This document shows, piece after piece, positions 54,245 through 61,911 of a DNA stretch of 64,000 nucleotides. Location of the stretch: NCBI GenBank assembly GCA_910577475.1, contig CAJTLJ010000010.1, forward strand, positions 1-64,000. The letters are read 5' to 3'. Position 1 is the first letter of the stretch, and every line of letters begins with the position of its first letter. Position numbers and translations under genes: made by a program. This stretch comes from an uncultured Alistipes sp. Lineage in GTDB: Bacteria; Bacteroidota; Bacteroidia; Bacteroidales; Rikenellaceae. The notes under the pieces are model-generated. The model was not told the DNA's origin and made no database searches. It saw only the letters and a program-made list of their open reading frames with translations.

Positions 54245-54711
54245 TATTTTTCTTAAAAAAATTAACGAAACGACGATCTTTTCGATATGTTTCGGCGCCG
54301 ATTATGAAACGTCCGAATAAATGTCATTTTGCTTACGAATCGTAATTTTTGCCGAAAATCGCCCCTTTTCGCCCCCTTTTTCGCTCCTTTCCGATTCGAA
54401 TCTTCGGGCCGGACGGGGCTTCGCAGCGTCGGCCTGCTATCAAAAAGTAAGGTTCCGCGGAGCCTGGCGTTCGGGTTCGGGCGATCTGCTCGGCTAAGGG
54501 CTCCCGGATGCCGCAGCCGCAGCTGCGGCGGTGCCGCACGAATATTATCGTATCCAGAATTTTAGGCCCGTCCATGGCTGCGGCCGGGGTGCGGCGGGGG
54601 ATTCGTCCGGTGCGGGTTCTGAAATTTAATCTTCGGCAGTTCCGGCGGCGTGCGGCCGGTCTCGCCGAGGGCTTTCCGGAGTATTCGGTTACTTTATAAT
54701 AGGTGTGCGGG
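54245..54711. other. Intergenic region between the MFS exporter and susC
   Basis: About 470 bases with no convincing gene on either strand. Short open frames occur but lack codon character. A GC-rich dyad, ccgcagctgcgg, lies near 54517-54528. Confidence 0.45.
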
Positions 54712-56073
54712 TCAGCCCTTTCGGCGGAGGGGTTCCGGCAGCGGCAGGGAGAGGCGCGAGAAGCTGACAAGCGATCCGAAGAGAGCGAGGGCGGCTGCGA
54801 TTCCTAAGGTGATATGACAACCCGTGGCGGGTTCGTAGAGGCGGAAGAGCGCGGCGACCAGAGCGGCGCCGGAGGTCTGGCCCAGCAGGCGGGCCGAGGC
54901 CAGCATGCCGCTGGCGCTGCCGCTCCGCTCGGGCGGTGCCGAGGCGATGAGGATGCTGTTGTTGGGCGACTGGAACAGTCCGAAACCGATGCCGGCGACG
55001 GCGAGGCGGACGATCAGGTCGAAATCGTCTGGAGAATCGGGCAGCAGCAGGAGAGAGAAGAGTCCTGTCGCCATGACGAGCAGGCCGATGCCGCCCAGCA
55101 GTCCGGCGTGCAGGCGTTCGACGAGCAGTCCGGCCAGCGGTGCCACCACCATGATGACGGCCGGCCAGGCGCTCATCAGCAGTCCGGTCCGAACGTCGGT
55201 GTAGCCCAGCACGTGCTGCAGGTAGAAGGGGAGGGCGACCATGGCGGCCATCTGCGCCAGAAACGAGGTGACCGAGGTCAGTACGGAGAGCGAGAAGATC
55301 GGGATGCGCAGCAGATCGAAGGGGAGGATGGGGTTTTTCTGCTTCAGCTGGCTCCGGACGAATGTCCGGCCCACGACGAGCAGCAGCAACAGCCCGGCCG
55401 CCGCCCATTTCGCATCCAGCCCGTGCGAATAGCCCTCGATCGAGCCGATCAGCAGGCAGAAGGTGAAGCCGTTCAGGGCTGCGGCGCGCCAGTCGAAGCG
55501 GCGGTTCGGGTTTCGGACGGGGTTGGCGGGCAGGAAGAACCAGCTCAGGGCGATGGCGGCCGCTCCTACGGGGAGGTTGACGGCGAACAGCCACGGCCAG
55601 GGCGCCGCCGAGAGGATGGCGGAGGCCAGGGTGGGGCCGACGACCGACGACACGGCGACCACCGTGGCGTTGATGCCCAGTCCGCGGCCCAGCTGCTGAC
55701 GGGGATAGATGATGCGGATCAGTGTGGTGTTGATGCTGGCTACCGCCGAGGCTCCCAGACCCTGCACAGCGCGGGCGAGGACGAGCATCGGGAGCGACTG
55801 CGAAAGGGCGCAGCCCAGCGAGGCGAGGGTGAAGAGGGTGAGCCCGCCGATGTAGACGCGCCGGTAGCCGATGACGTCGGCCAGTGCCGAGAAGGCGAGC
55901 AGGGTGGCGACCGTAGCCAGCTGGTAGGCGTTGATGACCCAGATCGAGTCGGCCTCCGTAACGCCCAGCTGCAGGGCGATGGTCGGCAGCGCCACGTTGG
56001 AGATCGTGGCGTCGATCACCGACAGCGAGACGCCGAACGCTACCGCCAGGATGGCCCAAAGCCTGCGCGGCAT
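54712..56073 (-). CDS. MFS drug-efflux-type transporter (DHA2-like)
   Basis: The 453-residue protein from ATG 56073 (MPRRLWAILAVAFGVSLSV) has 12-14 predicted helices and DHA2-type motifs: DATISNVALP in helix 1, SIWVINAYQLA, and RAVQGLGASAV in motif C position. It probably exports hydrophobic drugs or metabolites with protons. The frame is open to 56319, but the extension encodes the dispersed repeat and overlaps the promoter, so I reject it. A single gene. Confidence 0.88.
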   Translation of the reverse strand: MPRRLWAILAVAFGVSLSVIDATISNVALPTIALQLGVTEADSIWVINAYQLATVATLLAFSALADVIGYRRVYIGGLTLFTLASLGCALSQSLPMLVLARAVQGLGASAVASINTTLIRIIYPRQQLGRGLGINATVVAVSSVVGPTLASAILSAAPWPWLFAVNLPVGAAAIALSWFFLPANPVRNPNRRFDWRAAALNGFTFCLLIGSIEGYSHGLDAKWAAAGLLLLLVVGRTFVRSQLKQKNPILPFDLLRIPIFSLSVLTSVTSFLAQMAAMVALPFYLQHVLGYTDVRTGLLMSAWPAVIMVVAPLAGLLVERLHAGLLGGIGLLVMATGLFSLLLLPDSPDDFDLIVRLAVAGIGFGLFQSPNNSILIASAPPERSGSASGMLASARLLGQTSGAALVAALFRLYEPATGCHITLGIAAALALFGSLVSFSRLSLPLPEPLRRKG

Positions 56074-56100
56074 GGGCAGGCCGTCGGCCGGTGTTTTCGA

Positions 56101-56200
56101 TTCGCAATGCACAATTCTCAATTCACAATTATTCAGGACGCCCCTGCCGCCTTGAGCGGAGGGCCGGAGGCCCGCAGTCGAAAGGTCCCGACGCTTCAGA
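56101..56200 (-). repeat. Dispersed non-coding repeat, copy 2
   Basis: On the minus strand this holds gacctttcgact, ctccgctcaagg and then attgtgaattgagaattgtg, the same order as at 770-875. It lies in the leader of the MFS exporter transcript. Confidence 0.5.
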
Positions 56201-56318
56201 ACATTCGCCGGGAGTGATTCGCATGGGGTCCCGCTGGTCCGACCCTCGGGACCCCTCGTCTGCGCTCGGGGTGACAGAACGGTTTGCGGTTCGCAATTAT
56301 CCGGCACCTCCTCCGTCA

Positions 56319-56349
56319 CAAAGATAGCCCTTTTGCCGGAGATATCAAA
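56319..56349 (-). promoter_or_regulatory. Promoter of the MFS exporter
   Basis: On the minus strand TTTG (56349-56346), 19 bases, TATCTTTG (56326-56319). It leaves a leader of about 240 bases that contains the dispersed repeat. Confidence 0.65.
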
Positions 56350-56381
56350 AACAAAAGAGCCGCCCGGACAGCGGGCGGCTC
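56346..56381 (-). terminator. Terminator of the GGGtGRT gene
   Basis: A 10-bp stem (56372-56381 with 56357-56366) is followed on the minus strand by TTTTGTTTTTG. The T-run doubles as the -33 region of the next promoter. Confidence 0.75.
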
Positions 56382-56405
56382 GAAACCGTATCGGAACGGT
56401 GCGGA

Positions 56406-57407
56406 TTATTTCATGGCCTCGGCGATGGCGACTGCTACGGCGACCGTAGCGCCCACCATCGGGTTGTTGCCCATACCCAGGAAGCCCATCATCTCCACGT
56501 GGGCGGGTACCGACGACGAACCGGCGAACTGGGCGTCGGAGTGCATGCGGCCCATCGTGTCGGTCATACCGTACGAAGCGGGACCTGCCGCCATGTTGTC
56601 GGGGTGCAGGGTGCGGCCCGTGCCGCCGCCCGATGCTACGGAGAAGTAGTTGCGGCCGGCGAGCGTGCGCTCTTTCTTATAGGTGCCGGCTACCGGGTGC
56701 TGGAAACGGGTGGGGTTGGTCGAGTTGCCCGTGATCGAGACGTCGACATCCTCCTTCCACATCACGGCTACGCCCTCGCGGACGTCGTCGGCTCCGTAGC
56801 AGCGGACCTTGGCGCGGAGACCCTTCGAGTAGGGGGTCTCGTTGACGATCTTCAGCTCGCCCGAGTAGTAGTCGAACTCGGTCTGAACGTAGGTGAAACC
56901 GTTGATGCGCGAGATGATCTGCGCGGCATCCTTGCCCAGACCGTTCAGAATGACGCGAAGCGGCTTCTGACGCACCTTGTTGGCCATCTCGGCGATCTTG
57001 ATGGCGCCTTCGGCTGCGGCGAACGACTCGTGGCCGGCCAGGAAGGCGAAGCACTCGGTCTCCTCGCGGAGCAGACGGGCGGCCAGGTTGCCGTGGCCGA
57101 TACCGACCTTACGGTCGTCGGCGACCGATCCGGCGATGCAGAATGCCTGCAAACCGATGCCGATGGCCTCGGCAGCGTCGGCGGCGTTCGTGCAGCCCTT
57201 CTTGATGGCGATGGCGGCGCCTACGACGTAGGCCCATGCGGCGTTCTCGAAGCAGATGGGCTGCGTCTCCTTGCACGTGGTGTAGGGATCGATGCCCTTC
57301 GCGTCGCAAATCGCCTTCGCATCCTCCACGCCGTTGATTCCGTATTCAGCCAGTACCGCATTGATATGCTCTATGCGGCGGTCGTAACTCTCAAATAAAT
57401 TTGCCAT
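56406..57407 (-). CDS. GGGtGRT family protein
   Basis: The 333-residue protein carries the name-giving GGGTGRT at residues 260-266, within a glycine-rich stretch, and several Cys residues (near 34, 45, 52, 72, 90, 119). The family has no established activity to my knowledge. It lies 38 bases after a NifU-like scaffold gene on the same strand, an arrangement seen in other anaerobes, so a link to Fe-S cluster handling is inferred. The start MANLFESYDRRIEHINAVLA is chosen because the frame above it runs through the upstream gene. Confidence 0.88.
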   Translation of the reverse strand: MANLFESYDRRIEHINAVLAEYGINGVEDAKAICDAKGIDPYTTCKETQPICFENAAWAYVVGAAIAIKKGCTNAADAAEAIGIGLQAFCIAGSVADDRKVGIGHGNLAARLLREETECFAFLAGHESFAAAEGAIKIAEMANKVRQKPLRVILNGLGKDAAQIISRINGFTYVQTEFDYYSGELKIVNETPYSKGLRAKVRCYGADDVREGVAVMWKEDVDVSITGNSTNPTRFQHPVAGTYKKERTLAGRNYFSVASGGGTGRTLHPDNMAAGPASYGMTDTMGRMHSDAQFAGSSSVPAHVEMMGFLGMGNNPMVGATVAVAVAIAEAMK

Positions 57408-57445
57408 ATCTTTTTTTCGGTTTTTATCTTTTAACAATGCGTGGA

Positions 57446-58138
57446 TTATTCCTGACGGGGATCGATGTATTTGGCGGCATCGTCGAAGCGGCCGTAGTGA
57501 CCCTTCGCCTTGGCCAGCGCCTCCTCGGCGGGTACGCCCTTCTTTACCATCTCCATGAACTTGCCGAGGTGCACGAATTCGTAGCCGATCACCTGGTTCT
57601 CCTCGTCCAGCGCCATGCGGGTGCAGTAGCCCTCGGCCATCTCCAGGTAGCGGGTGCCCTTGGCGAGCGTGCCGAACATGGTGCCCACCTGCGAACGCAG
57701 ACCCTTGCCCAGGTCCTCCAGTGAAGCGCCGATCACCAGACCGCCCTCCGAGAAGGCCGACTGGGTGCGGCCGTACACGATCTGGAGGAACAGCTCGCGC
57801 ATGGCGGTGTTGATGGCGTCGCAAACCAGGTCGGTGTTCAGCGCCTCGAGCAGCGTCTTGCCGGGAAGGATCTCCGAAGCCATGGCGGCCGAGTGGGTCA
57901 TGCCCGAGCAGCCGATGGTCTCGACCATGGCCTCCTGGATGATGCCGTCCTTCACGTTGAGCGTCAGCTTGCAGGCTCCCTGTTGGGGAGCGCACCAGCC
58001 GATGCCGTGCGTCAGGCCCGAGATATCCTTGATTTCCTTGGCGCGTACCCATTTGCCCTCCTCCGGAATCGGAGCCGAAGCGTGAGCGGCACCCTTCTTT
58101 ACGCAACACATCTGTTGCACTTCGTGCGAGTAAATCAT
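57446..58138 (-). CDS. NifU-like iron-sulfur scaffold protein
   Basis: The 230-residue protein has an IscU/NifU-N-like core with C49, C56 and C77; the block VETIGCSGMTHSAAMASEIL followed by GKT matches the scaffold signature. A CC pair (11-12) lies in the N-terminal extension. It is longer than IscU (about 130 residues), with an unrecognised C-terminal half (about 130-230). It likely holds Fe-S clusters or iron, perhaps for the downstream GGGtGRT protein. No IscS, SufBCD or hydrogenase gene is nearby. Confidence 0.85.
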   Translation of the reverse strand: MIYSHEVQQMCCVKKGAAHASAPIPEEGKWVRAKEIKDISGLTHGIGWCAPQQGACKLTLNVKDGIIQEAMVETIGCSGMTHSAAMASEILPGKTLLEALNTDLVCDAINTAMRELFLQIVYGRTQSAFSEGGLVIGASLEDLGKGLRSQVGTMFGTLAKGTRYLEMAEGYCTRMALDEENQVIGYEFVHLGKFMEMVKKGVPAEEALAKAKGHYGRFDDAAKYIDPRQE

Positions 58139-58198
58139 AATTGTTCGATTTTAGTTTATTGTGTGTTCTTACAGTATTGTTATTTTCCTAACACGCGG

Positions 58199-58206
58199 CA
58201 AAGATA
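58199..58206 (-). promoter_or_regulatory. -7 element of the NifU-like/GGGtGRT operon
   Basis: TATCTTTG on the minus strand, 60 bases before the start; the -33 side is only T-rich. Confidence 0.5.
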
Positions 58207-58390
58207 CGTAAATTTCTGGTAAAAAAGAGCCGGTCCGATAAGAAATAGTTGCGGAAATCCGACGTTTTCGGTCGGGGCTGCTGCGAAACCCGGACGCGGA
58301 AGCGGCCCGATTCGGGCGGTTATTTGCATATTCTTGAAAATATGTACGATTTTATTGTCCCGAATTCCGGTCCGTTCGGAATATTTTTCC

Positions 58391-58397
58391 TATCTTG
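58391..58397 (+). promoter_or_regulatory. Possible -7 element of the lipoprotein gene
   Basis: TATCTTG lies 66 bases before the start; it is one T short of the consensus and no clear -33 is seen. The rest of 58139-58463 shows no gene. Confidence 0.3.
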
Positions 58398-58463
58398 CCG
58401 TCGGTTCGGAGAGACTCTTCGCCGGACCTGCCTTTTTTATTTAACTCTTAAACATTTTTCCTT

Positions 58464-60641
58464 ATGGTACGAAATTTCACCTTCAGGATGGTATGTGCGG
58501 CCCTGTTCTGCATACTGGGGTGTGTCGCGTGCAGCGATGACCCGGAGGTAACCCCACCCGTCGACAACGGAGAAGCGGTGCCCGAAATAACCATTGCCGC
58601 TGGCCAGATCAGCGAAACGAGCGTCGAGATTATGCTGTCGGCGAAGCATGCGGGTAGAATGGCTTGCGTGCATGTGCTGGAGGCCTATGACGACGTAGCC
58701 CCCACGGCCCTCGAGGTATTCCGCCGGAACGAATTCGTCGCCGATGCCTCGGAGACCGCCACGGGTCACGTGATCGGCGAGCTGGAGCCCGGAACGACCT
58801 ACGTCGTCTATGCGGCGGCCTGTATGGACGAGCGGTATAGCGAGGTGAAGTCGTTGAAGGTGACTACCTTGCCGCGTGTCAACATGCTTTCGGTCGTCGA
58901 GACCACGAAATCGACCTTCACCTATCGGGTCGACGTTCCCGAAGGGACCACTTTCCAGCACTGCTATGTCGAGGGGTGGTACTACGACTATATGTTGGAG
59001 CAGACGAAGCACGATGCCGGACCCGAGTTCGACATGAACGTCTTCCGATGGAACCTGCTCGCCGACCTGGGCTACGAGGCCGAGGGTCCGCAGGATATCT
59101 TCTGGTATGCGGGTGCCGACAACGCCCGCCGCAACGAGATCGCGAAGATCGTGGGCGGCCAGCGCTACTATGCGCTTTTCAGCCTCTACGAGGCCGGCAA
59201 CAACTGGCTCGGTACGCCCGAAGCCGTAGCATTCGAGACGGCCCCCGCCGGCGTATCGAACGAGACCATCACCGTGATCGACGAGGAGGTCTCCTCGAAC
59301 ACGGTCCGGGTTCGGATGGAGGTCGATGAGAACAAGGTGCCCTTCTTCTTTTACAACCTCTATCTCAAGGCGCACTTCGACGAGGTGAAGGCCGAGCGGG
59401 GCGAGGCCGGCATAATGGACTACCTCTTCGAGTACGCCTGGTCGGCGGAGAACACCTACACCGACGTGTGGGAGGTGGATCCCGAAACCTCCTATATGCT
59501 GGCGATTATGGGCGTCGACAAAGAGGGCGATCTGTTCTACTATGAGAAGCAGTACGATTCGGAGCCGCTTCAGGTCTCGCTGTCGGTGGACATGCGCCCC
59601 TTCGAGCGCGGATTGCAGGGCTATCACGCCTACGACACCTTCGAGGTGGTGGTTACTCCCGTCAACTTCGGGGAGATCGCGGCCGACGGCGCGCTCTGGC
59701 TGATGCAGCCGAAGGCGGTGCTGGACGGAACGCTGGAGATGCTGGGCATGACGCTGGAAACGCTGGCGCTGCAGCCCGAGTACCTCTCCTACGTGGGCGG
59801 CATGCCGCTTCCGGAGGATTGCGCCGCGCAGCTCGCCGCCGACGGATACTTCACTGTCTATCCCTCCGATCTGGAGGCCGATACGGAGTATTGCTACATC
59901 TGTGCCGTGCCTCATGGCTCGTCCTATGTGATGGCCTATGCGACGGCCCGCACCGAAGCGAGGCCGCAGGCCGGTGTCGTGGACGACGAGTACAAGGCTC
60001 TGCTGGGCGAGTGGACGCTGGAGGGTCAGTCGACCGAGGACTACTATACGCTCAAGAGCTACACGCTGCGTTTCGAGGAGCTGATCCCCAACCGCAGCTA
60101 CAAGGTCTATGGATGGTCCGATTCGGATGTGGCGCAGCAGTTCCCCTTCGAGGTGCGTTACCATACCGCGACGAAGAAGATCACCATCGAGGGCCACCAG
60201 CTGCTCGGCACCTGGACGAAGGATGGCGTCGATCTGCAGGTCATTTTCGAAAGCTTCATCGCTCTCAACGGCGGCATTCATCTGTCCGGCTATACCGGTT
60301 CGGTTTACCGGGGTTCGCTCAACGGTGACCGTCTCTACATGTTCCCCGAGTACTTGGTGCTGGACGGTCGCACTTACGAATTCCGGACGATGGCGTATGC
60401 CGGTTACGACTCTGGGGAGGATGTCTATTATGCATTCCCGGGCGACGAATTTCAGATCGTGAATTTCATGGTGACGCGTGCTGCGCAGTCAGCGTCCGTC
60501 AGCCCGGCGACCTACGGTGCGAAGGGCAACATGACGACCATGACCTCGATTCCCTGGCGTCCCGAGCCGTCCGTTCGTGCCGCGGCTCCAGCCGTGCGCG
60601 ATACGGCTGCCCGGAAGCCGGCGGTTTTCACGCGCCGTTAG
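58464..60641 (+). CDS. Lipoprotein with Fn3-like segments and a C-terminal lipocalin-like module
   Basis: The 725-residue protein has a lipoprotein signal (LFCILGCVACSDDPE) with acids after the Cys. Fn3-like parts include LEPGTTYVVYAA (near 110) and LEADTEYCYICAV (near 472). A beta-rich C-terminal module starts LLGEWTLEG (near 513), and a low-complexity Ala/Pro/Arg tail ends the protein. It resembles the third protein of the susCD operon in layout, so it may be a related surface protein. No operon partner is adjacent. The function is unknown. Confidence 0.75.
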   Translation: MVRNFTFRMVCAALFCILGCVACSDDPEVTPPVDNGEAVPEITIAAGQISETSVEIMLSAKHAGRMACVHVLEAYDDVAPTALEVFRRNEFVADASETATGHVIGELEPGTTYVVYAAACMDERYSEVKSLKVTTLPRVNMLSVVETTKSTFTYRVDVPEGTTFQHCYVEGWYYDYMLEQTKHDAGPEFDMNVFRWNLLADLGYEAEGPQDIFWYAGADNARRNEIAKIVGGQRYYALFSLYEAGNNWLGTPEAVAFETAPAGVSNETITVIDEEVSSNTVRVRMEVDENKVPFFFYNLYLKAHFDEVKAERGEAGIMDYLFEYAWSAENTYTDVWEVDPETSYMLAIMGVDKEGDLFYYEKQYDSEPLQVSLSVDMRPFERGLQGYHAYDTFEVVVTPVNFGEIAADGALWLMQPKAVLDGTLEMLGMTLETLALQPEYLSYVGGMPLPEDCAAQLAADGYFTVYPSDLEADTEYCYICAVPHGSSYVMAYATARTEARPQAGVVDDEYKALLGEWTLEGQSTEDYYTLKSYTLRFEELIPNRSYKVYGWSDSDVAQQFPFEVRYHTATKKITIEGHQLLGTWTKDGVDLQVIFESFIALNGGIHLSGYTGSVYRGSLNGDRLYMFPEYLVLDGRTYEFRTMAYAGYDSGEDVYYAFPGDEFQIVNFMVTRAAQSASVSPATYGAKGNMTTMTSIPWRPEPSVRAAAPAVRDTAARKPAVFTRR

Positions 60642-60689
60642 TCTCCTGATTCCGATGCGCGGCCGTTTCCGGGTCGTGCGGCCGGAATG

Positions 60690-60746
60690 AAATCGCATGC
60701 GAAGCGTCCGACAGGTTGTCGGGTGTTTCGCATGCGATTTCTTTTT
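60690..60746 (+). terminator. Terminator hairpin after the lipoprotein gene
   Basis: A 14-bp stem (60690-60703 with 60727-60740) with an inner CCGACA/TGTCGG hairpin is followed by CTTTTT. It overlaps the next promoter. Confidence 0.75.
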
Positions 60747-60748
60747 CG

Positions 60749-60756
60749 TACTTTTG
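60749..60756 (+). promoter_or_regulatory. -7 element of the DUF4923-type gene
   Basis: TACTTTTG begins three bases after the terminator T-run. A small hairpin (60763-60778) forms the 5' end of the transcript. Confidence 0.55.
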
Positions 60757-60798
60757 CACGGTCCGTCCGTGCGGACGGCTCCGAACGAAAATAAATGT

Positions 60799-61395
60799 AT
60801 GAAGACCATGAAAAGATTTTTTGTTTTGATGCTGGCAGGCCTGCTCTGCTCCTCGGCCGCTTCGGCCCAGGGGTGGCTCGATGCTATGAAACGGGTGGCG
60901 ACCGACGCCATCGACCAGGCGACGGGCGGCAAACTCACCGAAAAGGCGATTGTCGGCACGTGGAATTATTCGGCTCCGGGAGTGAAGATAAACAGCAGCG
61001 ACATGCTCGCCAACGTGGGCGGTACGGTGATGGAGAGTACCGTGTCCGAAAAGCTGAAGGGCATTTACGAAAAGGTGGGCATCGTCCCCGGGGCCTGCAC
61101 CATCACCTTTGCCGACGACAACACCTTCTCGATGCCCGTCAAGGGGCGTGCAGTGACCGGCACCTACGAGTTCGACCCCTCGACCCACGCCATTACGCTC
61201 CATGTGGGGAAGCTGAAGACGGCCGTTACGGGCTATGCCTACATCAGCGGCGGCAACCTGCAACTCGTCTTCCCGGTCGACAAACTGGTCTCCTTCGTGA
61301 CCGCCGTGGGATCGAAAATCTCCTCGCTGTCGAGCTTGAGCACCCTGTTGCAGAAGTACGACGACGTGAATCTCGGATTCGAATTTTCGAAATAA
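60799..61395 (+). CDS. DUF4923-type secreted protein
   Basis: The 198-residue protein has a signal peptide (cleavage after SASAQ, near residue 24), an amphipathic start (GWLDAMKRVATDAIDQATGG) and the blocks GTWNYSAPGVKI and TITFADDNTFSMPVKG, giving a lipocalin-like beta domain. It matches the DUF4923 family of Bacteroidota, of unknown role. Two more in-frame ATGs lie upstream or downstream of 60799 (60808 is possible). It stands alone. Confidence 0.82.
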   Translation: MKTMKRFFVLMLAGLLCSSAASAQGWLDAMKRVATDAIDQATGGKLTEKAIVGTWNYSAPGVKINSSDMLANVGGTVMESTVSEKLKGIYEKVGIVPGACTITFADDNTFSMPVKGRAVTGTYEFDPSTHAITLHVGKLKTAVTGYAYISGGNLQLVFPVDKLVSFVTAVGSKISSLSSLSTLLQKYDDVNLGFEFSK

Positions 61396-61457
61396 GGAAG
61401 GCGGCAGCCTTTTGCATCCGGCCCTAAAGGGCCGGATTTTTTTTGTTCTTCGTGTGT

Positions 61458-61495
61458 AACTAAATTTTATAGTTTGAAAACTATTAAAAATAGTT
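61458..61495 (+). promoter_or_regulatory. Twin operator dyads before the BlaI-type gene
   Basis: Two copies of AACTA-N7-TAGTT lie in tandem (61458-61474 and 61479-61495), centres exactly 21 bp apart, two helical turns. A lone TAGTT half-site is at 61512-61516. The second dyad overlaps the -33 TTG. This is the layout expected for a winged-helix repressor of the BlaI type acting on its own promoter. Confidence 0.7.
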
Positions 61496-61523
61496 GTATG
61501 TGAAATTTTTTTAGTTACCTTTG
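61494..61523 (+). promoter_or_regulatory. Promoter of the BlaI/M56 operon
   Basis: TTG (61494-61496), 19 bases, TACCTTTG (61516-61523). Confidence 0.75.
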
Positions 61524-61543
61524 TGATATAAAACGAAACGAAG

Positions 61544-61909
61544 ATGGAAAAACTGACACGAAAGGAGGAGGAGCTGATGCAGTGGTTCTGGCAGCGGGGG
61601 CCGTTGTTCGTGCGCGAGCTGGTGGCGCTCTATCCCGATCCGAAACCCCATTTCAATACTTTGTCGACGATGACACGCTCGCTGGAGGCGAAGGGGTATC
61701 TTTCGCACAACGCCTATGGAACCACCTACCAGTATTTCCCGGTCGTGTCGGCCGAGGAGTTCCGCAAAGGGTCGCTCAGCCAGGTGATCGACAAGTATTT
61801 CGGACGGAGCTATCTGGGGGCCGTGTCGGCGCTCATCAACGAGGAGAAGATCTCGGTCGAGGAGCTCAAGGAGCTGATCCGCGAAATCGAAACCCATAAC
61901 GAACGGTAG
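61544..61909 (+). CDS. BlaI/MecI/CopY-family repressor
   Basis: The 121-residue protein is full length for the family, with a winged helix in residues 1-75 (MEKLTRKEEELMQWFWQRGP, TLSTMTRSLEAKGYL) and a C-terminal dimerisation helix pair (LIDKYFGRSY to the end). It should bind the twin dyads upstream and repress its own operon until cleaved or released. The M56 protease gene starts 2 bases after the stop, as in classic BlaI-BlaR1 pairs. No beta-lactamase gene is next to it. Confidence 0.92.
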   Translation: MEKLTRKEEELMQWFWQRGPLFVRELVALYPDPKPHFNTLSTMTRSLEAKGYLSHNAYGTTYQYFPVVSAEEFRKGSLSQVIDKYFGRSYLGAVSALINEEKISVEELKELIREIETHNER

Positions 61910-61911
61910 CC

